A stretch of 64,000 bases of DNA from Nitrosopumilus piranensis (GCF_000875775.1 NZ_CP010868.1:434001-498000), one strand, 5' to 3'. Counted from the stretch's first letter, positions 1-8,086 are shown. The notes: generated by a model not told the origin, from the letters alone. A program made the numbers and translations.

Positions 1-303
1 TCTGAAGAAATTCGTTCAGATAGATTAACAGGTCTCCAAATTCTTACTATCTTGCAAACCATTAGAACTACTCTTTCAAAGTGTGCACAAAGCATAGATG
101 GAACACAAATTGAAACAATTCAAGTTGATCTTTTGGAAATACAAGAAATTGTGCGTTCATCCACTGATCCTCGTGCAGATATAGAAAAATTATGGACTAG
201 TAATAGTTCTAGATTTATTACTGCTATGGTTGAAATTAAGGATATTACAAAAAATAATTTTGAACCATTAATACCTAAAACTAGCAGAGCAAAATGGTTA
301 TGA
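1..303 (+). CDS. C-terminal part of unknown protein (cut by window edge)
   Basis: The frame is open from the first base to a TGA at 301-303, so about 100 C-terminal residues are seen and the start lies outside the window. The sequence is mostly helical and charged, with no recognisable motif, transmembrane segment or cysteine pair. The next gene starts 63 nt downstream on the same strand and the following two overlap each other, so this is probably the upstream member of the same operon. I do not recognise the family. Confidence 0.6.
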   Translation, partial: SEEIRSDRLTGLQILTILQTIRTTLSKCAQSIDGTQIETIQVDLLEIQEIVRSSTDPRADIEKLWTSNSSRFITAMVEIKDITKNNFEPLIPKTSRAKWL

Positions 304-366
304 TATTAAAATATCATATTCATAATTAAAAGTAGAGTTAAAAACTAGACTTGGATGTAATTATTT

Positions 367-861
367 GTGTCTGAAATTACTGAGTGTCCATTTTGCGGTC
401 ATGATGATGTTTCATCATTTACTTCTTATCACGACTTGTTGGAAAATGGTAAAAACAAATTTCCAGAAATTGACACACCTGATGGACCAATTGTCATTTC
501 ATCAAACCCTAGACCAAAAAACTTCCATAAATGCTGTAATTGCATAATGGAATTTTCATTTATTGAAATTGATATTGAAGAATTGATCAAAAATACTCGT
601 GGAGAAATTGAAATTGCTGTATTATTAAAACACCATTATCCAAGAGGACCACCTATGGCAACATTGATTAGAAATCACCGTACTGCTGTATTGAAAAAAC
701 CTAGGCATGCATCATCATACTTATCAGACGATGAGGTAAATCGTATGATAATAATACCCTTTATTTATCAAGGAATTCGAACCTATGGTACCTTTATGCA
801 AGAAAAAGCATCAAATACCTACAAAATAAATGGATTAGTGAGGTTAAAGATCAATGAGTGA
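367..861 (+). CDS. Unknown protein with N-terminal zinc-ribbon-like cysteines
   Basis: A 164-residue protein starting at GTG (367). An N-terminal CPFC pair and a CCNC cluster about 45 residues later could form one zinc ribbon; the remainder is mixed alpha/beta without a family signature I know. A start at an upstream TTG is not supported because the GTG directly precedes the cysteine module. The stop overlaps the next start by 8 nt, which implies translational coupling. Function unknown; a nucleic-acid-binding role is only an inference from the zinc ribbon. Confidence 0.7.
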   Translation: MSEITECPFCGHDDVSSFTSYHDLLENGKNKFPEIDTPDGPIVISSNPRPKNFHKCCNCIMEFSFIEIDIEELIKNTRGEIEIAVLLKHHYPRGPPMATLIRNHRTAVLKKPRHASSYLSDDEVNRMIIIPFIYQGIRTYGTFMQEKASNTYKINGLVRLKINE

Positions 862-1414
862 AAAAACATTTTCTCTAGAAGAATTAGATAATCTTAGAGA
901 GTCTCAGGATGCTGATTTCAAATATACTTTATCCGATGTAATTTTGTTTTTACTCTATGCAGAAAAAGATTATCCAATCAAAGGAAAAATCAAACAAATG
1001 AAAGAAGTATTTCTAACGTTGCAACAAGTTTTTAAAAATGAGAATGTTCAACCTGTGTTTTTTAGGAAATATCGATTTGGACCGTATAGTGAAGAAGTTG
1101 AAAATACAATTGATCAACTTGCATTTCTTAATCTAATTAGTCTTCGTGGTAAAAAGACTTCAAATAATTTTGCCATTGAAATTAACGATAAAGGACAAAA
1201 ACTAATTCATGAAGAATTTGTTAAGTTACCAGAAAATATTAGAAACCTGTTACAAGCTAAACGTCTTAGTTGGGACACACATATTCCACAAGGAATGCTT
1301 AAACTAGTTTATCGTGATTATGAACATTTCTTGGAAAACTCTGTCTTTAAACAAAGATATCAAACATTAGACTGGAATGATGAAACGCAGAGGCCATTAG
1401 AATATGATTCTTGA
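854..1414 (+). CDS. YwgA/Panacea-like small helical protein
   Basis: A 186-residue soluble protein. The segment around residues 30-100 (LLYAEKDYPIKGK, then YRFGPYSEEVENTIDQL, then a hydrophobic helix and a GKK turn) resembles the YwgA/phage-associated (Panacea, DUF4065-like) fold, where a GPYS or GPV motif follows an early LLY segment. Some members of that group act as antitoxins or partners of mobile-element proteins, but this assignment is by motif only. The gene overlaps its neighbours by 8 nt upstream and 11 nt downstream and so belongs to one operon. Confidence 0.6.
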   Translation: MSEKTFSLEELDNLRESQDADFKYTLSDVILFLLYAEKDYPIKGKIKQMKEVFLTLQQVFKNENVQPVFFRKYRFGPYSEEVENTIDQLAFLNLISLRGKKTSNNFAIEINDKGQKLIHEEFVKLPENIRNLLQAKRLSWDTHIPQGMLKLVYRDYEHFLENSVFKQRYQTLDWNDETQRPLEYDS

Positions 1415-2570
1415 AGATGTAAGATTACGTGATACTGTTCAAGATAATGATAACAGTCCTTATTTTTATCGTAGTAGAATTGTAGATATTACAACTGATA
1501 AAGGAACATTTTCCACCCCGAATCGTGTGTTGGCTCGTTCAGAATATTTAGCACGTTCTGGAGCAGTTCTTGCAAAACCATTACAAACTGAACTTACTAT
1601 TGATTTCAGAAATCTAAGTGATTCACAAGTATCAGGATTACTGAATAAAAATAAAGTTGGAGAAAAGATGGTTGGAGTAACTAAACAATATAATGATATT
1701 ACACAACGTGCATTATTCAAAATATCTGTTTTTCAGCCTCCACTTTCAACTCTCCGCGATATGCCTCTTACTCAGAAAAAAGAATTTGCTGATGCACAAG
1801 CAGATTATTTACAACGCCGATTGGGCACAAATTTAATTACTTATCCATACTTAGAATTAAACTCAACTGATTATATTGATTTTATTGATTCACACTATAG
1901 GCGAGATGAAAATAATTCTGTAATCTTCACTTTGTCTTTGGGAATGGATAGAAATTCCTTACAAGAGATACTTGATCACTTAATTGCAAAACAAGATCCT
2001 ATGATAATCAATTTAATTTATCAAGAATGGGAAAAATCAATTCCTCAACACAATCTGATTAATTCTTATTTCGATAATGAACGAACAGCATTTTTTGCTA
2101 CACAAGTACCTAGAGAAGATGTTGAAAGTCATGTAAGTAATCTTCATGGTGTGGCATTTGGTGGTGGATTTGATCTTGTATCTTTGATACAACCTCGTGG
2201 ATTTGGAAAAAATGATAACCTTGACATGACTAAAATCAAATTCTTCAATCCTCAAACGCTAGAAATTGATAATATTGAAAACACATTAGCTGATAATTCA
2301 CGTAACATGCTTGAAGAATTTGATTTTACAAGTTATGATTATAATGACGCTGAATACGTAACTCGAATTTTAAATCATTATGAGGGTGCCAAAATACATC
2401 CAAAAAAATACCAAATACTGTATTATTTAGCAAAAGTTCATGAAGCTTACACTAGTCCATTAAAATTTGATCACGAACGAGAATTAATACAATCCAGAGA
2501 ATTAGATGAGCATATAGAAGAAACTAATTTGAAGAATATGCCATTAATTGCTCGTAGGAAAAGAATCTGA
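1404..2570 (+). CDS. Unknown 388-aa protein, last gene of overlapping operon
   Basis: ATG at 1404 lies inside the preceding gene (11-nt overlap). The protein is soluble, without signal peptide or membrane helix. An N-terminal strand-rich stretch with GTFSTPNRVLA loosely recalls the TTPHGTVETP segment of tRNA-guanine transglycosylases, but the catalytic Asp motifs of that family are not visible, so I do not assign it. Aromatic-rich strands and a helical C-terminus ending in several arginines and lysines follow. Its partners (zinc-ribbon and YwgA-like proteins) make an accessory, perhaps defence or DNA-related, role possible but unproven. Confidence 0.65.
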   Translation: MILEDVRLRDTVQDNDNSPYFYRSRIVDITTDKGTFSTPNRVLARSEYLARSGAVLAKPLQTELTIDFRNLSDSQVSGLLNKNKVGEKMVGVTKQYNDITQRALFKISVFQPPLSTLRDMPLTQKKEFADAQADYLQRRLGTNLITYPYLELNSTDYIDFIDSHYRRDENNSVIFTLSLGMDRNSLQEILDHLIAKQDPMIINLIYQEWEKSIPQHNLINSYFDNERTAFFATQVPREDVESHVSNLHGVAFGGGFDLVSLIQPRGFGKNDNLDMTKIKFFNPQTLEIDNIENTLADNSRNMLEEFDFTSYDYNDAEYVTRILNHYEGAKIHPKKYQILYYLAKVHEAYTSPLKFDHERELIQSRELDEHIEETNLKNMPLIARRKRI

Positions 2571-2596
2571 ATCTTAATTTAATCATAATAACTTCT

Positions 2597-2639
2597 AAAA
2601 TTTGACTTTAATTAGAATAATTTTACTTAGATTTCTTTA
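2597..2639 (+). repeat. Direct repeat copy A (left)
   Basis: A 43-nt sequence starting AAAATTTGACTTTAATTAGA recurs at 7694-7739 in the same orientation, identical apart from a 3-nt insertion (ACT) in the second copy. The second copy runs into the last codons and stop of the minus-strand gene at 7727-7966; copy A retains only the terminal 12 nt of that gene end. The two copies bracket a 5.1-kb block, as an attachment site or a segmental insertion would. Confidence 0.85.
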
Positions 2640-2730
2640 GCATACAAATGATTTGACCTATGAATTAAGTTCAAGTTAATAGCATACTTTATGAATGTCC
2701 TATTAAGAAATCAAATCTACAAGTATTACC

Positions 2731-4089
2731 ATGACTAATAATAATGACAATTCAATCGAATTTAGGGTAGTGCATAAAAGAAGAAATAGACTTGAGAATA
2801 ATGTTGATCCTTACCAATGCAAAACAATTGTAAAGATTGAACCACAATACATGCAGAAATTCGGAATCAGAGAAGGGGATATAGTCAGGATAAGCGGCAA
2901 CACCAAAAGTACTGCTGCAATATGCTTGCTCATGTCTGATTCTGATTTGCAGGAAATAGATACACGTGAAATAGAAGTGGAATATCTAAACAATCCTGAA
3001 AAAAAAGCACCGCAGTATCCTAAAATCATTCTTTATGGTCCTGTATCGTGCAATGTGGATATTTTAGGAGAGTGGCAGCAAACAGTCAAGCTCAGCAAGT
3101 TTCCAGAATCACAAATAAAATCTGAGAATATTCCAGAAGCAGAACTTGTCACTCTAGCTACTGTTAACATAGCTGAGAAAACGATGCCTGGATACCACTC
3201 ACATCTAGATTATTCTGAAATCCTAGGTTTTATTGTGACAGAAAATGACAGAATTGACATTCCTTTCCAGAATGAATGGCACGAAAAAAAACAACAGGAG
3301 ATGCAAGAAAAAGAAAATCAAGAGACATACTCTGACATGGATAATGCCCGAGGAAACAGGCATCGTTCACGCACCCCTCCGTTTCCAAAGTCGTTCCAAT
3401 CTGCAATTGTTGATGTGAAACCTGAAGGAAAATCATTCTGGAAAATTACTGAAAACACAAGATTTGAGTTTAAAGATGCAGATCTTGCAAAAATTTTTGA
3501 CCCGCATGGATTTACACCAAAAAAACTTGTCAATGTAGTCTCAATATCAAAACAGATTCTTGTAGATGATACGGAATTTACAATACCTTCGCTAGAAGTC
3601 TACTCTGACATGATGAAGCTTATCTGGTATTCACATCAACGCATAAAAATTTCAGAGTCTGATTTTGCAGATATTCGCAAAATGAATCACATGAATAGGA
3701 TGATGTATAATGAACATCCAAGATTAATTATCACCTTGGAAGATGATCTGGGGAATCAGTATGTTAGTACAAACAGAAGCGGAGGCGGTGGAGGCTCCAG
3801 CGGACCAGATCCTACAACAATGGAAATAATATCAGATTACTCATGGCATCATATCTTTTCACCAACTCTTGACACTCATGCCAAAGAAATCATTCTGACC
3901 ATCAAAGAGATACAGTGGGTAAGGCAAAACAAAACGAGTATGAATGCACCCCCGCCGCCACCAAGGCCGCCTCCACATATGACTCCAATAGAGAACATGC
4001 CACTTCCAAAGATAGTGATTGTAGAAGGACCTTGGACATTTAGAATTCCAATTAATCAACAAAACACGTCCATGACAAATGAGGCGTGA
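2731..4089 (+). CDS. Cdc48/VAT N-domain-like protein with C-terminal beta domain
   Basis: A 452-residue soluble protein. Residues about 10-90 look like the double-psi beta-barrel found at the N-terminus of Cdc48/VAT: DPYQCKTIVKI, then MQKFGIREGDIVRISG and a second strand-rich half. No Walker A or B motif follows, so there is no AAA ATPase domain. The middle is charged (about 190-215), then comes a strand-rich region with a GGGGGSSG linker and a PPPPPRPPP stretch near the C-terminus. It may be a substrate-recruiting or adaptor-like relative of Cdc48 N-domains. It is the first gene of the repeat-flanked block and lies 9 nt before the next gene. Confidence 0.6.
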   Translation: MTNNNDNSIEFRVVHKRRNRLENNVDPYQCKTIVKIEPQYMQKFGIREGDIVRISGNTKSTAAICLLMSDSDLQEIDTREIEVEYLNNPEKKAPQYPKIILYGPVSCNVDILGEWQQTVKLSKFPESQIKSENIPEAELVTLATVNIAEKTMPGYHSHLDYSEILGFIVTENDRIDIPFQNEWHEKKQQEMQEKENQETYSDMDNARGNRHRSRTPPFPKSFQSAIVDVKPEGKSFWKITENTRFEFKDADLAKIFDPHGFTPKKLVNVVSISKQILVDDTEFTIPSLEVYSDMMKLIWYSHQRIKISESDFADIRKMNHMNRMMYNEHPRLIITLEDDLGNQYVSTNRSGGGGGSSGPDPTTMEIISDYSWHHIFSPTLDTHAKEIILTIKEIQWVRQNKTSMNAPPPPPRPPPHMTPIENMPLPKIVIVEGPWTFRIPINQQNTSMTNEA

Positions 4090-4097
4090 GATAGGTC

Positions 4098-4382
4098 TTG
4101 TTTGTCTTAATTATTTATGCCATTATTGGATATTTGTTCTTCAAATATCTGTGGCCAATGTTGAACAGCAACGATCCAGAGAAAAAACCAAAAGAACTAT
4201 ACGCATTCTATGACAAGCATCCGAAACTTTTTGTGGTTACAATAATTTTTGCCTTGCTTGGAATCAATGAGGTCATTAGCATGATTGGCGGAATTTTTGA
4301 GTTTATTTTTGTCCCATGCTATCCTGATTCAGGAACGATCAGTATCTCTTGTTGGATAAAAGACGGTCTAGGATTTGTCTAA
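4098..4382 (+). CDS. Small two-helix membrane protein
   Basis: 94 residues from a TTG start, placed 9 nt after the Cdc48-N-like gene. Hydrophobic helices at about residues 2-22 and 45-70 are separated by a charged loop containing NDPEKKPKEL; the C-terminal part holds two cysteines (FVPCYP and ISCW), which could form an extracytoplasmic disulfide. No family recognised. Likely co-transcribed with the genes on either side. Confidence 0.55.
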   Translation: MFVLIIYAIIGYLFFKYLWPMLNSNDPEKKPKELYAFYDKHPKLFVVTIIFALLGINEVISMIGGIFEFIFVPCYPDSGTISISCWIKDGLGFV

Positions 4383-4385
4383 CTT

Positions 4386-4433
4386 ATGAACAAAAAAGAA
4401 ATCGTGAAAATGTGGGAAGATAAAAGAAAATGA
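4386..4433 (+). CDS. 15-codon small ORF overlapping the next start
   Basis: ATG AAC AAA AAA GAA ... TGA encodes MNKKEIVKMWEDKRK. Its stop overlaps the ATG of the membrane protein at 4430 (ATGA arrangement), so it could couple translation of that gene or be a tiny leader peptide. It may equally be chance; only the perfect stop/start overlap supports it. Confidence 0.3.
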   Translation: MNKKEIVKMWEDKRK

Positions 4434-5278
4434 AGATTAAATTTTTGATAATTACTTCATCTCTAGTCGTACTATTTTCTTTGATTTCACTAATCCAAAA
4501 TTCTGTGGGAAATCAGATTATGGTGGGCGGAATCACAGTAAGTAGCAGCATCGTTTTGTTGCTTTCAATTATTTTCTCTATGTTTTCTTGGTTCTTGTTT
4601 GCATGGGCATCCAAGACTTTCAAAGTATTTGGGATTTCTTTAAGCATAATTTCTGGAGCGGCTCTTGTGGCTCCGTTTCATGACATTTTGGGACCCATGG
4701 CTGCAATTGTAATTGGGATAGTTGCAGGATCCGTGGCACATATGGTTCAAAAATATTTGAAAAACAGTGACAACAAATCCCTGATAATTGCCATGGGCAT
4801 TGCTACAGCTACCTATCTTGTTTTATTTGTGGTGATATTCTTAATCTACCCTACACCCCATATCTGGGATACGGTATACGGTGGTGGGACCATGGATATG
4901 GATCCTGATTTGGCCCCAAGTTATGCCTTGGATTTTATGGGTGGTTTGTTTTATCATACAATTTTACCTCTAACTGCTTTGTCTGTGGGAATCTCTGCAC
5001 TGTTTTTAGTACCTTATTTTATCCTAAAAAGAAAAAAGATTCCAAGCAGACCCTACATTTCTTTGATCTTGGCAGGACTGTTGTTGTATTTCGGAATGCC
5101 TTATCTTATTTCGTCTTTAGATCCTCTCGTAATGATATTCTTATCTCAACCTGAACAAATCATAAGATGGGTTTTTGATTTTAGGTTCATTGGATTGATG
5201 ATCCCAATCATCATATTCTCTGTTGCAGGAATCTTATTGTATAGATCTTCAGTCATTAGGAAATTAATTAGAAAATGA
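4430..5278 (+). CDS. Polytopic membrane protein, unknown
   Basis: 282 residues with about eight hydrophobic segments. A glycine-rich run near residues 78-105 (GAALVAPFHDILGPMAA) is vaguely reminiscent of ammonium-transporter helices, but the Amt pore histidine motifs are not evident, so no transport substrate is claimed. The stop codon overlaps the next start by 4 nt (ATGA), so it is co-translated with the secreted cupredoxin-like protein at 5275. Confidence 0.65.
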   Translation: MKIKFLIITSSLVVLFSLISLIQNSVGNQIMVGGITVSSSIVLLLSIIFSMFSWFLFAWASKTFKVFGISLSIISGAALVAPFHDILGPMAAIVIGIVAGSVAHMVQKYLKNSDNKSLIIAMGIATATYLVLFVVIFLIYPTPHIWDTVYGGGTMDMDPDLAPSYALDFMGGLFYHTILPLTALSVGISALFLVPYFILKRKKIPSRPYISLILAGLLLYFGMPYLISSLDPLVMIFLSQPEQIIRWVFDFRFIGLMIPIIIFSVAGILLYRSSVIRKLIRK

Positions 5279-6330
5279 AAACTAGACTATTGATAACTAT
5301 TGGTATTGTTGTAATGATATGTGTTTTCTTATCTGCATTTTTAATTTCCAGTGATCAATTTACAAACAAAAATACTTCGGGGCGTTTTAATTACCAAAAC
5401 TCTGAACAAGTAATTTCTGATACATATCTTGGCAAAAATGTAAACCAATGGCAAAATGAAAGTAATGAAAGCTTGATGGATTATTATGAGAAAGAAGGCA
5501 GAGATGAATTTTTCACCAAATTAGGTGCTCTTGTTATAAAAAACGCAATGATGATTGAACTAGATAAACAAAACATTGAGGTCGCTAATCCTGATTTTAA
5601 TGTGTATTCTGGAATGGTTCTCACATCATTGCCTCCACATGTATCCTTTGAGGCATTTGTGAATGGCACGGATGGGAATACTTATCGACTATCTGGAATG
5701 ACCATGAGGGCTCAAGCAAGTTATCCTGTAGGAATTTCCGAGGTGGATTTTTTTGACACTAGCATAAAATTGCCACCTGAATCATCTCTTAGTACCAATA
5801 ACACAATTATCATAAGAGAGGAAACAGATAATCAACCTAGAGTCTATCCGCACAATTTCCTAGTTCAAGGAGATGAGGAAATCAAAGTTAAATTTCAAAA
5901 TAAACATCTAGTACCAATTAGAATTCAAGGTGATGGGAATTGGCAGAATCCAGATTGGTATGGCCCCACAATTTTTCCACTATCTGATGCAACAATGACT
6001 TTTGATTCGCCTGGAATATACGAATGGCACTCAAGAACATTACCTGCTCCTGGAAGTATTGCGTCAGATCATATGGGTGGTGGTACCATCTTTATCATAC
6101 CAAATAATGTTGATGATATGACTGTTGAAGACAAACATGAAACTGGTGCAGCAATTTTGCAAAATTCTGAAATCCCTTGGAATGAAATGTGGACTAATGA
6201 CAAGGGAATTATGATTGGTTTTAACAGAGCAATATACGATACAATTCCCAATGCAGATGAATACTATGTACAAAGAGCACAACAACTGATTCCCTTTGAT
6301 GTTTCAATAATTATAGAAAAGTGGAATTAA
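5275..6330 (+). CDS. Secreted or anchored protein with cupredoxin-like domain
   Basis: 351 residues beginning MKTRLLITIG, an N-terminal hydrophobic helix (residues 4-25) that acts as signal or anchor. Residues about 185-280 (RVYPHNFLVQGDEEIKVKF ... SPGIYEWHSRTLP ... SDHMGGGTIFI) resemble a degenerate cupredoxin sandwich: an early PHNF His and late His/Met residues are present, but the canonical Cys of a type 1 copper site is missing, so copper binding is uncertain. It overlaps the upstream membrane gene by 4 nt. Confidence 0.55.
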   Translation: MKTRLLITIGIVVMICVFLSAFLISSDQFTNKNTSGRFNYQNSEQVISDTYLGKNVNQWQNESNESLMDYYEKEGRDEFFTKLGALVIKNAMMIELDKQNIEVANPDFNVYSGMVLTSLPPHVSFEAFVNGTDGNTYRLSGMTMRAQASYPVGISEVDFFDTSIKLPPESSLSTNNTIIIREETDNQPRVYPHNFLVQGDEEIKVKFQNKHLVPIRIQGDGNWQNPDWYGPTIFPLSDATMTFDSPGIYEWHSRTLPAPGSIASDHMGGGTIFIIPNNVDDMTVEDKHETGAAILQNSEIPWNEMWTNDKGIMIGFNRAIYDTIPNADEYYVQRAQQLIPFDVSIIIEKWN

Positions 6331-6332
6331 AA

Positions 6333-6365
6333 ATGAAAACTAGACTCTTGACAATTGAAACTTAA
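6333..6365 (+). pseudogene. 10-codon remnant with MKTR start
   Basis: Three nucleotides after the previous stop, ATGAAAACTAGACTCTTGAC repeats the first 20 nt of the gene at 5275 with only two or three changes, but reaches TAA after ten codons. Genes at 6854 and 7120 also start MKTR. This looks like the truncated start of another tandem family member; a short leader peptide is the alternative. It runs directly into the hairpin at 6354-6402. Confidence 0.45.
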
Positions 6366-6402
6366 GACCAACAACGGTTAGTTGCTTGGTGAGAGTTTCA
6401 AT
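6354..6402 (+). other. Strong stem-loop, possible structured RNA or terminator
   Basis: Outer arms ATTGAAACT (6354-6362) and AGTTTCAAT (6394-6402) are perfect complements of 9 nt. Inner arms ACCAACAAC (6367-6375) and GTTG-c-TTGGT (6381-6390) pair with one bulged C around a GGTTA loop. There is no T-tract after it, so an intrinsic terminator is not obvious; an RNA element or a mobile-element remnant fits as well. Confidence 0.6.
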
Positions 6403-6501
6403 TACATCATGTTCTTCAAAATAGTATTTAGGAAACGCTGAGAATTTGCATGAACGATTCATTCGTGTTGCTTTTATCATAATATGAAGAACTCAAATCA
6501 C

Positions 6502-6553
6502 AATAGATAGGTTGGAGGCTAATTCCCAGACCGTTTACCTCACACCATCTATT
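6502..6553 (+). other. Second stem-loop in the 6.3-6.6 kb gap
   Basis: AATAGAT (6502-6508) pairs with ATCTATT (6547-6553), followed by GGT/ACC after a bulged A, and GAGG (6515-6518) with CCTC (6538-6541), giving about 14 pairs. It lies in the 272-nt gap between 6330 and 6603, which contains no other gene that I can see. The combination of two hairpins suggests a small RNA gene or decayed element. Confidence 0.4.
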
Positions 6554-6602
6554 TACAAAAGATTAGAACACTTTATGAGTCTCATAATTTGAACCTGAAT
6601 CA

Positions 6603-6857
6603 TTGAAAGTATTTTTCACTAGACATTATGATGATCCTACCTGTGAAAAGTTTACAGAATATAGAGTTGATACTTACAGGACTTGGTGGTGTTGCAAGCA
6701 GCTCAAGGACCATGACAAGTACTTTCAACTGTGGAATGTAAAGTGGGCAAAATTCCACTTTAAAGATATGAGCATTGATGGCAATATTGCATTTTTTGCA
6801 ATGAACTATTGCCCTTATTGTGGTGAGAAAATAGAGTATGAGGAGTTTGGAACGTGA
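6603..6857 (+). CDS. Small zinc-ribbon protein
   Basis: 84 residues from a TTG start. A WWCCKQ pair near residue 30 and CPYCGEKI near the C-terminus form a probable zinc site; the region between is rich in aromatic and charged residues. Soluble, no signal. The stop overlaps the GTG start of the next gene by 4 nt. Family not recognised. Confidence 0.6.
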   Translation: MKVFFTRHYDDPTCEKFTEYRVDTYRTWWCCKQLKDHDKYFQLWNVKWAKFHFKDMSIDGNIAFFAMNYCPYCGEKIEYEEFGT

Positions 6858-7123
6858 AAACTAGATACATTACAATAATTGCTGTAATCTTTCTTGTGTT
6901 AGGTGTTGCAATTACTATTCTAAGCTTTGAGACGATTACGTCAGAGCCTCCAAAAAATCTGCCTGAGGGAATGACTCCGATTACTCCTGAAGTTGGTAAG
7001 ACGTCAACTCCTGTAGGAAATTATATGATTATTGGAAGCATTGTGGTCTTGATTGGAACTGGAATTTACTCTTTGATCGGTTTTCTAAAAGTAAGAATTG
7101 GTAAGAAGGATATGAGAAAATGA
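6854..7123 (+). CDS. Small two-helix membrane protein (MKTR family start)
   Basis: 89 residues from GTG, starting MKTRYITIIAVIFL. Two hydrophobic helices (about 5-25 and 55-77) flank an extracytoplasmic Pro/Thr-rich loop with PEGMTPITPEVGKT. It overlaps both neighbours by 4 nt, so it is co-translated with the zinc-ribbon gene and with the cysteine-rich protein at 7120. Function unknown. Confidence 0.6.
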   Translation: MKTRYITIIAVIFLVLGVAITILSFETITSEPPKNLPEGMTPITPEVGKTSTPVGNYMIIGSIVVLIGTGIYSLIGFLKVRIGKKDMRK

Positions 7124-7641
7124 AAACTAGAAACAAAGTAATCTTAATTGGAATAATCTTGTTTTCAGGATTAATTGTAATTCCTGCAACTATAAGCATT
7201 GGCAGCACATTTTATTGCAATTCTATTCTCTCTGATGACTGTGTAGTTTATTCAATTTCTTTGCTTCCTAATTTTAGACCTGTAATAGATGAAGTTTTAG
7301 GCAAAGACGAAAGCCAAAGACAATATGACACTAGTCCTGCTACATGCAACGACATTATGGGAAAACCTGATGGCAAATGCTTTGTAAAATCTTTTCAAGA
7401 ATGCAAACATGCAAGCATAAAAAACAAGTTGTACACTGTTGAGGGAGATCCAATATTTTACTATGTATATATTGATGTTGATGACTGTCTATTGCGATAC
7501 CATGTTGATTTAAGACAAGATGGAACTACAGACAATGATACACAAGACTTTCGTGGTTTTGTTTGCAGTGATATTCAACTAAATGATAACGAACTATTTT
7601 TCCAATGTGAAGATGAACAACTAGTATTACCTCTGAGATGA
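7120..7641 (+). CDS. Secreted cysteine-rich protein (MKTR family start)
   Basis: 173 residues; MKTRNKVILIGIILFSGL is an N-terminal anchor or signal. The exported part has eight or more cysteines (FYCNS, DDCVV, TCND, KCFV, QECKH, DDCLL, VCSD, FQCED), consistent with disulfide bonding outside the cell. It closes the repeat-flanked block; the right direct repeat starts 53 nt after the stop. Confidence 0.6.
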   Translation: MKTRNKVILIGIILFSGLIVIPATISIGSTFYCNSILSDDCVVYSISLLPNFRPVIDEVLGKDESQRQYDTSPATCNDIMGKPDGKCFVKSFQECKHASIKNKLYTVEGDPIFYYVYIDVDDCLLRYHVDLRQDGTTDNDTQDFRGFVCSDIQLNDNELFFQCEDEQLVLPLR

Positions 7642-7693
7642 TTGTAACGTGAAACCAGAACTAAAAATTACTATATTTTCTGGATTTTAGCCC

Positions 7694-7739
7694 AAAATTT
7701 GACTTTAATTAGAATAATTTTACTACTTAGATTTCTTTA
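7694..7739 (+). repeat. Direct repeat copy B (right)
   Basis: Matches 2597-2639 in the same orientation with a 3-nt insertion (TACTACTTAG against TTACTTAG). It includes the last codons and TAA stop of the minus-strand gene at 7727-7966. A gene 3' end shared between the two copies is the pattern expected from site-specific integration next to that gene, but no integrase is visible between the copies. Confidence 0.85.
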
Positions 7740-7966
7740 ATTTCAGTAATTGTTCCCTGAACCGAATCCATTTGTATTATTGCCTTTTTTTCATCCCAAC
7801 CCAATGCTACATACCAATCTCCAGCATCATCGTGATACTTTGTCTCCAAAGTCTTAATCGAATCTGGTACAACATTGTATTTTTTTGCAATGCCTGATAC
7901 TGCAAGGGCTATGGCATCTTTTTCCTTTTCTAGTCTTCTTTTCATTAATCCAATTCCAGGACTCAT
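7727..7966 (-). CDS. PepSY-like small protein
   Basis: 79 residues, soluble. The C-terminal half (GDWYVALGWDEKKAIIQMDS then VQGTITEIKEI) has the pattern of a PepSY-like strand-turn-strand, in which a WYV strand is followed by a hydrophobic strand ending in G-x-I. The N-terminus is a helix with KKYNV. Its stop lies inside direct repeat B. Assignment is tentative. Confidence 0.55.
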   Translation of the reverse strand: MSPGIGLMKRRLEKEKDAIALAVSGIAKKYNVVPDSIKTLETKYHDDAGDWYVALGWDEKKAIIQMDSVQGTITEIKEI

Positions 7967-8086
7967 AAAATTACTAAATCATATCATCTAATATAGTTAA
8001 TTCTAAAAATTAGCCACAGAGTTAATTTTTTCAAATTGATATTCTTACAACATTTCAAATATCCCTTTTGATACAGTCTGAATAAA

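Noticed and set aside
365-547. 60-aa ORF overlapping the zinc-ribbon gene start
   Set aside because: Out of frame with 367-861, lacking coding character, while the 367 frame has ordered cysteine motifs and operon overlaps.
1404-2570. DpdA/tRNA-guanine transglycosylase identity
   Set aside because: Only one N-terminal segment (GTFSTP) is similar; the catalytic Asp motifs and zinc ligands were not found.
4430-5278. Ammonium transporter
   Set aside because: A glycine-rich helix is suggestive but the paired pore histidines and the usual 11-helix length (about 400 aa) are missing.
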